This document shows positions 59,601-64,000 of a DNA stretch of 64,000 nucleotides, one piece after another; the first letter of the stretch is position 1; every line of letters begins with the position of its first letter. The position numbers and the translations under genes were made by a program. The DNA is from GCA-2683135 sp964507445 (GTDB lineage: Bacteria; Planctomycetota; GCA-002687715). Below the pieces are notes generated by a model. That model saw only the letters and a list, made by a program, of their open reading frames with translations. It was not told the DNA's origin and made no database searches. The DNA lies in the NCBI GenBank assembly GCA_964507445.1, contig CAZDQF010000016.1, positions 1-64,000 on the forward strand. The letters run 5' to 3'.

Positions 59601-60252
59601 GTCCCGCCTCCGGGAGGCACAGCAGCTCGTCGCCGAAGTGCATGATCGAGAGGACGTTTCCGCTCCGGTCGCTCGAGTACCTGCTCGGCCCGCCGGCTGA
59701 ATCCACGAGGCGGGACCCGGCGAAGACGAAGGTGTTCGTCGGGAATCCTGTGCGCTTCGTCAGTCCCTGTTCGCCGAGCTCACGGCGCATGATGAAGTCG
59801 CTGATGGGGCGCTCGGTCAGCTGGCCGTTGGTGTCGGTGATGACCAGATAGGCGTCCACCTCGCTGCCCCTTGGCGAGATCGGGACCCAGACGTTCCGCT
59901 CCGCGTCGTCGAGCTTCATCAAGGCAGGAGCCCCCGGCTCGGCGCCGAGCAGGAGGAGCGCCGCGTGGATGTGCGACGGCCGCGCCTGGATGGCGATGAT
60001 GGACTCGTGCTCCTTGGTGCCCTTGGCGCAGGCGACCAACTCCAGCAGCCCCTCGCGGAGGCATACGGTGGCCTGGATGTCGACGACCTTCTCTTTGAAG
60101 TCGATGTCGAGGCCTGGGAGTCGATAGGTGCTGGGCTTGTCCGGGGACCTGTCAGCGAGAGCGGGCGTCGTCTCTTGGGCCGGGCCGCGCACGCTCGCTG
60201 CGATCAGGAGAGCGGCTGCGCAGATCGCGTGAGTGAGGTCGGTTGAGTTCAC
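56626..60252 (-). CDS. Secreted YdjY-domain plus double sialate O-acetylesterase-like protein
   Basis: 1208 residues with a signal peptide. Residues about 40-200 are a YdjY domain (VCLREGLLELVACAKGTKEH, ARPSHIHAALLLLGA). Module 1 esterase (about 275-790) is intact: DGAVLQRGMPVPVWGWGAP, WLASGQSNMQW with Ser361, RGAIWNQGYANAGEG. Module 2 (about 800-1208) begins DGAVLQAGVPITFWGSA, but the nucleophile motif is WYVAAPQARFQLP, with Ala938 at the Ser position. So one esterase is likely active and one is a pseudo-module. It starts 11 bases after the toroid-protein stop, so the two are co-transcribed. Substrate unknown. Confidence 0.82.
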   Translation of the reverse strand: MNSTDLTHAICAAALLIAASVRGPAQETTPALADRSPDKPSTYRLPGLDIDFKEKVVDIQATVCLREGLLELVACAKGTKEHESIIAIQARPSHIHAALLLLGAEPGAPALMKLDDAERNVWVPISPRGSEVDAYLVITDTNGQLTERPISDFIMRRELGEQGLTKRTGFPTNTFVFAGSRLVDSAGGPSRYSSDRSGNVLSIMHFGDELLCLPEAGRESNGPPQWEVDGERLPEVGSKAVLRLRPRAVAGHRAPNDTTPTVSATVAAPQLGAPFRDGAVLQRGMPVPVWGWGAPNAAIKVEFGGQTADTVADPRGEWSLELAPLEASFAPRRLVVSSDKDDEIVVEDVLVGEVWLASGQSNMQWKVHKSSCSKLRVEPRGEVAPIREFEVTSVVAMLHPIERADGAWKVGDYGQYSAIGFAFAHRLYHELQVPIGILNCSFSQTAIQAWVPRVGFRDGSSDYTKAIYKRILETDPATPDHKSAWDAFYGDLQRTLEENRGRMERAETPVAISTRTPGNLSDNRDASWLFNGRMNPVVPYALRGAIWNQGYANAGEGLPYYENLHSLVRGWRLRWDRPGLPVYFHQFYCPGKSELGRPSIDPTAEMRLGTWRARDIPGTGMASQIDITGSIHYWNKAVPGQRLALHALKNQYGREVVADGPMFKSYAVDGDKLVVSVEHADRGLVVAETGSNADRRNKEGTGFADPRVVPDGDSAVKLFYLAGADRVWHPARVELDGEKIVLTSPAVTAPRGVSYATGGVGFQPNIYNRALLPMTPFIYYDHEPVTAATWPDDRLEIAGDEVDPTMVGKKHEWRKMPLLSPQFRDGAVLQAGVPITFWGSAVHDHGYEAEGEAVIQFSFAGINETINVRSDPRIVDLRPGQCRFASGKDWRLTVPPMEASAEPKTLTVTFLIDGEVAHQRVCKDIVVGDVWYVAAPQARFQLPELKPSSGIVRVMKRRANRSSHPAPSRYSVCVSRTPKNRYACRWEPATDGLAAVLGHHIHAKTGRPVGIILMQNTVPRGGANPELDSWIPMAALSSAPSLRSDYEDLAAVIPGNRFYDANVGRYIAEWKRYWGGYVPQMIRTGAVPDGVAWGSFPTLSASVTSDASRTYNVLVHPFSFTRTRGIVFLSSPEMVAGDQGAAFGEQLSTLANSWRRRIGGADARFIYTTPDRSLAPRITAATGIEGEVTAVVTDDWTKIDAVIDAVTR

Positions 60253-60263
60253 GGGCGGTCGGT

Positions 60264-62171
60264 TCAGCGCAGGATCACTTCGGAGAAGCCGACTTCCCGG
60301 TTCTGCGGAGGGTCGGTCTCGACGATCCGGATCTCGAGTTCGTTGAGCGTCCGACGACCACGAATGGGAATCTGGACGGGGCGCCTAGGGTGAGCGAGGT
60401 TGATCACCCGTGGCTTGCTCGTGCGGTTCATGAGGACTTCGATCTTCTTGATCTTGGCGCCGGTCTGGTTCGGCCAGATGATGAGCTCTTTGATCCTGAC
60501 CGAGTCCTTTGGCCGGAATCGAAGCCACGGCTTGGCGTCTTGCGCTGTGCACAGCCAGGCGGTTGAGAGTATCCCGTCGCCGATGAAGGGACGCTGGATC
60601 GGCCAACGATGCTTGATCGTGGAATGGGTGATCCGCATGGGGATCTTCGAGAGGCGGTTGTTCCTGATCGAGGTCCCGATGGCGTCCCGATCCGGGTCTG
60701 GAAGGTCGAGCACGTCGATGACCATCAACGGAGACTCGAGCGGGATCGTGTCCGCTTCTCCGTCATTCCCGGCATCGGGGTTCTTCACGTGCACGCGGGC
60801 GGCGATGCTGTAGCGACCGCACCGCTTGAAGGGGTGCCGGTAGGCGAAGGGCTCGTCCTTCCAGGACTTCTCCCCGTGGTGTGCGACCGAGTGGACGACC
60901 TTGCCGTCGATCAGGTACTCGACACGCTTGACGTGGACCTCTCGGTCTGACTTGCCACCCTTTGGGAACCGCTTCTTGAGCTTCTTCTGATTGAACCCGG
61001 TGATCCACAGCGAGAGGTTCGGGTTGCCGGCTCCGCGGAATTCGACCTCTGCGTCGTCTCTCGCCGCCAGGTACGTGCGGTGAGCGCGATCGGTCCCGCC
61101 GGCTCCGGTGACGCTCCCGAGTCTCGTGGCCCGCTTCAGGAACAGGAGGGCGAAGGCGTTGTCGGGGTTGCCGCCCCACGCGCCGGCGGCGTTCTGTTTG
61201 CGGACGAGGACGTCTGCGCCCTCGCGGTACCAGTACCTGCCGGCCATGGCTTCGCGGTGCATGAGCCCGCCGACTCGCTCCAGACCGTAGAGATAGTAAA
61301 GATGGTGTCCGCCGCTCCCGGGGTTGCGTTCGACGGACCAGTTCAGCCGCATCCAGTTGAGCCCGCGTTCTATGGATGCGTCCAGTTCGGGCTTGGAGCG
61401 GCGGGGGATCTTGCCGTCGAGCAGCTCCTGACAGATCAGCAGCACGCCGAGGCCCGCAGTAGTCATGGAGCCGTTGACCCGTGACTGCGCCTGGCCGGTC
61501 TTGGGGACCCGGTATCCGAACCCCGCGACGTTACCCGGAGCGGCGGTGCGAGCGTATCCCTCGTCATGGAACGGGTCTGCAGGGACCTCGAGCGTCTTGG
61601 GCTGCTCCTGGTAGTGCTGCGCGTGTCGCATCAACTTGAGGATCGCCGAACGAGGGACCTTGAGTCCTGCCAGGCGCGCGGCTCGGAAACCGAGCGCGCC
61701 GTATTGCGTGTTGGAGAGGTCGATGTGCGAGCCGGGGTAGGCCCAGCCGCCGCCTCGCTGCCAGTCGAGGAGCCGTCCGAGCAGCTCCTTGATCTGCGGC
61801 TTGTATCGCTTGTCCTTGGTGGCCTCGAGGGCCATGAGCTGGCAGCCGACGCCGTAGGTCTTGTTGGAGAGGTTGTGTTCCAGGAAGTGGAGCGTGCGAG
61901 CGACGGCAGGATGCTCCGGCTTCAGGCCAGACTTGAGGAGCGCGTAGGTGCACAGGGCGGTAGGGCCCACCGGGTAGGCGTAGCCGTGATCAGACCATGT
62001 CCCATCAGCCTGCTGGGTTCGCAGGATCGCGTCGACGCCGCGGTGAATCGCGTCGTCGATCCTGGGCTGCAAGGCGACGAGGGTCGGCGGTGCTTTGGGC
62101 GGCTTGGCCGGCTGAGCCAGCGCCGTCGACGCTGAGAGGGCGATGAGAGTGAGTCGGACGATGGTGCGCAT
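60264..62171 (-). CDS. Secreted prenyltransferase/squalene-cyclase-like toroid protein with C-terminal discoidin-like domain
   Basis: 635 residues from ATG 62171 with a signal peptide ending ASTALAQ. Residues about 45-360 are alpha/alpha-toroid repeats of the squalene cyclase/prenyltransferase type: AILRTQQADGTWSDHGYAYP, LLDWQRGGGWAYPG, GLNWMRLNWS, VRKQNAAGAWGGNPDNAFALL. No DXDD cyclase motif is visible, so a terpene reaction is unlikely. The rest is beta-rich, ending in a discoidin/F5-8C-like domain (PFIGDGILSTAWLC, PWLRFRPKDSVRIKELIIWP, NELEIRIVET). It probably binds glycans or proteins on the surface. It is the first gene of a two-gene unit with the YdjY/esterase gene. Confidence 0.78.
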   Translation of the reverse strand: MRTIVRLTLIALSASTALAQPAKPPKAPPTLVALQPRIDDAIHRGVDAILRTQQADGTWSDHGYAYPVGPTALCTYALLKSGLKPEHPAVARTLHFLEHNLSNKTYGVGCQLMALEATKDKRYKPQIKELLGRLLDWQRGGGWAYPGSHIDLSNTQYGALGFRAARLAGLKVPRSAILKLMRHAQHYQEQPKTLEVPADPFHDEGYARTAAPGNVAGFGYRVPKTGQAQSRVNGSMTTAGLGVLLICQELLDGKIPRRSKPELDASIERGLNWMRLNWSVERNPGSGGHHLYYLYGLERVGGLMHREAMAGRYWYREGADVLVRKQNAAGAWGGNPDNAFALLFLKRATRLGSVTGAGGTDRAHRTYLAARDDAEVEFRGAGNPNLSLWITGFNQKKLKKRFPKGGKSDREVHVKRVEYLIDGKVVHSVAHHGEKSWKDEPFAYRHPFKRCGRYSIAARVHVKNPDAGNDGEADTIPLESPLMVIDVLDLPDPDRDAIGTSIRNNRLSKIPMRITHSTIKHRWPIQRPFIGDGILSTAWLCTAQDAKPWLRFRPKDSVRIKELIIWPNQTGAKIKKIEVLMNRTSKPRVINLAHPRRPVQIPIRGRRTLNELEIRIVETDPPQNREVGFSEVILR

Positions 62172-62355
62172 CAGGCCGTACGGTGAGCGCGTCAACCGGG
62201 AATCGGGATGAACCACGCCAGGGACCTGGACTTTAGCACGGTGTGACGGGCTGGGTCGAGACGCCGGGGATCAGGGAGGGGAGCCTGGCCGGGCTCCGGG
62301 TCGGTCCGATCGTGGCCTGACGGCGCTGGTTGCGTAGAGGGCTTACATTGTGGGC

Positions 62356-64000
62356 ATGGATTCGTGGGGGCTGTTGTTCGACGTGCTGGTGTTGCTGGGG
62401 TCCGCCTTCGTGCTGGGGGCGGCGTGCGAGCGGCTGCGCCAGAGCGCGGTGCTCGGGTATCTGGTGGCGGGGATGTGCCTGGGGCCCAACGCCCTGGGGT
62501 GGGTCTCCGGCCAGGGTGAGGTGGAGGTGCTGGCGGAGCTGGGGGTGGCCACGCTCCTCTTCACCATCGGACTGGAGTTCTCGTGGTCGCGATTGAGAGG
62601 CCTCGGTAGCCGGCTCCTGCTGGGCGGGGTGGCCCAGGTGTTCCTCACCATCACCGTGGCCGCTGGCGTGGGGCTGCTCTTCGGGTTGTCCGGGACCGTC
62701 GCCCTGGTGGTCGGAGCGGTGGTGACCCTGAGCTCCACCGCGACCGTGCTACGGGTCCTGGCGTCCCGTGGTGAGGTGGACAGCGTGCACGGCCGATCCG
62801 CCCTCGCGGTCCTGTTGGTGCAGGATCTGGCAGTGGTGCCTCTGGTGATCCTGGTGACGGTCCTGTCGGGGGAGGGCAGCGCGGAGGAGGTGGCCTGGGG
62901 GCTGGCGCGGACCCTGGGGCTGGCCGCGGTCCTGGTCCTGGCCATGGGCGTCCTGGCGCACAAGGTCGTGCCCTTCGCGCTGGGCGCGGCGCCGCTGCAG
63001 CGCAACCGGGAGTTGCCGGTGCTGCTGGCCGCAGTGCTCGGATTGGGGTCTGCCTTCGCCGCCCATGAGGCGGGCCTGTCCCCCGCGGTGGGCGCGTTCC
63101 TCGCCGGGATGCTGCTGGGTGGTTCGCCCTTCGCCACGCAGATCCGCGCCGACGTGGGCGTGCTGCGTACGTTGCTCATCACCCTGTTCTTCGGCTCCAT
63201 CGGCATGCTGGGAGACGTGGCCTGGATCCTCGCCAACCTGCCGGCGGTGTTGGGGGTGGTGGTCGCGATCCTCGTCGGCAAGAGCGCGGTCCTGTGGGCG
63301 GTGTTGCGGCCGGCGGGGCTGAGCGGGAGGCACGCCCTCGCCGTGGGGGTCTGCCTCGCCCAGGTGGGGGAGTTCTCCTTCGTCCTCGCCACGGCCGCGG
63401 AGGCCACCGTCCTGGATGCGGACCTGTTCCGTCTCGTGGTCTCGGTCACCATCGTGACCTTGCTGCTGACGCCGGCGCTCGTCTCCGGTGGGCCTGCGTT
63501 GGTGTTCAGGTTCGCGTCCCTGGTGCGGGGTGAGAAGGAGGCGACGCCGACAGAGGATGACACCGCACCCCGCGGCCACGTGGTGGTGATCGGGTTCGGG
63601 CCGGCCGGGCAGGCGGCGGCTGCCACCCTGTTGCAGGCCAGCGTCCCCACGACCGTGGTGGATCTCAACCCTCGAAGCATGGAGCGGGCGCGGGAGCTTG
63701 GCTATGTGGCGGTCATCGGCGACGCGTCCCATCAGGACGTGTTGGAACATGCCCACGTGGAGGCCGCCGCCGCCGTGGTGGTGACGGTCCCGGACCCGGC
63801 CATGACCCAGACCCTCGTCGCCCTCGTCCGCGCCATGGCGCCTCACGCCACGGTGCTGGCGCGCTGCCGGTACCACGTCTGGCGCGAGGCCATCGACACG
63901 GCCGGAGCCCAGGTGGTGCTGGACGAGGAGCAGGAGGTGGGGGCGCGCCTCGCGGAGGAGCTGGATCGTCTGATCAGCGGCCGCGCGGACGTCGGTCAGG
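62356..64000 (+). CDS. KefB-type cation:proton antiporter (CPA2) with NAD-binding TrkA-N domain; 3' end outside window
   Basis: 548 codons are visible and the frame is open at the window edge. From ATG 62356 a ~12-helix transporter domain runs to about residue 380, with LGYLVAGMCLGPNALGW, LLFTIGLEF, LSSTATVLRVLASRGEV, LVQDLAVVPLV and AQVGEFSFVLATAAEA. A TrkA-N Rossmann domain follows from about 405: GHVVVIGFGPAGQAAAATLL, TTVVDLNPRSMERA, VIGDASHQDVLEHA. This is a monovalent cation (K+ or Na+)/H+ antiporter gated by nucleotide. A further C-terminal part may lie downstream. The ion cannot be deduced. Confidence 0.92.
   Translation, partial: MDSWGLLFDVLVLLGSAFVLGAACERLRQSAVLGYLVAGMCLGPNALGWVSGQGEVEVLAELGVATLLFTIGLEFSWSRLRGLGSRLLLGGVAQVFLTITVAAGVGLLFGLSGTVALVVGAVVTLSSTATVLRVLASRGEVDSVHGRSALAVLLVQDLAVVPLVILVTVLSGEGSAEEVAWGLARTLGLAAVLVLAMGVLAHKVVPFALGAAPLQRNRELPVLLAAVLGLGSAFAAHEAGLSPAVGAFLAGMLLGGSPFATQIRADVGVLRTLLITLFFGSIGMLGDVAWILANLPAVLGVVVAILVGKSAVLWAVLRPAGLSGRHALAVGVCLAQVGEFSFVLATAAEATVLDADLFRLVVSVTIVTLLLTPALVSGGPALVFRFASLVRGEKEATPTEDDTAPRGHVVVIGFGPAGQAAAATLLQASVPTTVVDLNPRSMERARELGYVAVIGDASHQDVLEHAHVEAAAAVVVTVPDPAMTQTLVALVRAMAPHATVLARCRYHVWREAIDTAGAQVVLDEEQEVGARLAEELDRLISGRADVGQ

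Noticed and set aside
1..64000. CRISPR arrays, rRNA genes or prophage genes
   Set aside because: No regularly spaced repeats, rRNA-like stretches or phage structural or integrase genes were seen.

Overview
The window looks like a chromosome segment of a high-GC planctomycete (Planctomycetota), possibly a deep-branching marine lineage. The signs are an adjacent DUF1592/DUF1552 pair with c-type haem motifs and a Tat-like leader, a YdjY-domain protein, a DUF6288-like protein, large secreted sialate O-acetylesterase-like enzymes, a secreted double protease/PDZ protein and an exosortase-EpsI fusion. All family names come from reading translated motifs; no database search was run.

Layout. 1-6338 (+): envelope polysaccharide/protein-sorting locus with a GT4 glycosyltransferase (cut by the window edge), a GT39-like membrane glycosyltransferase, an exosortase fused to EpsI, an initiating sugar transferase behind a clear promoter, and a DUF3473-type polysaccharide deacetylase. 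A 1319-residue TPR lipoprotein (6359-10318, -) converges on it. 10545-15107 (+): GlcNAc-kinase-like ATPase, then an overlapping MrfA (YprA) helicase and MrfB (YprB) exonuclease DNA-repair pair. 15071-23231 (-): yggS, an FHA-Ser/Thr kinase, pnp, ileS and purN, tightly packed. The IleS carries a swapped GIHH signature in place of HIGH. 23283-33360: quinoprotein-like lipoprotein, tilS, a gap-pgk-rpe-accD row, slyD, a D-2-hydroxyacid dehydrogenase and a two-protease-domain/PDZ protein.

33598-38135: tRNA-Asn, then a patch that looks foreign and partly decayed: a DUF4838 protein with lower local GC, an IS3-type transposase tail and a frameshifted secreted-protein end. 38136-39176: pyrC. 39662-46331 (-): an apparent four-gene operon of a selenocysteine-containing TlpA/thioredoxin-like protein, DUF1592, DUF1552 and an SGNH/SASA esterase. 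The TlpA gene is split by an in-frame UGA exactly at the first residue of its redox motif (W-U-G-P-C). A perfect 7-bp hairpin with a GGUC loop follows at a distance compatible with a bacterial SECIS. This is the most notable finding.

46496-47641: a small secreted protein flanked by decayed gene ends. 47648-62171 (-): a secreted glycan-degradation block with a 1551-residue esterase/esterase-like/heparinase fusion, a DUF6288-like PDZ protein, a YdjY plus double esterase-module protein and a prenyltransferase-like toroid protein. The second esterase module of both large enzymes has lost the nucleophile motif. The window ends inside a KefB-type cation:proton antiporter with a C-terminal NAD-binding domain.
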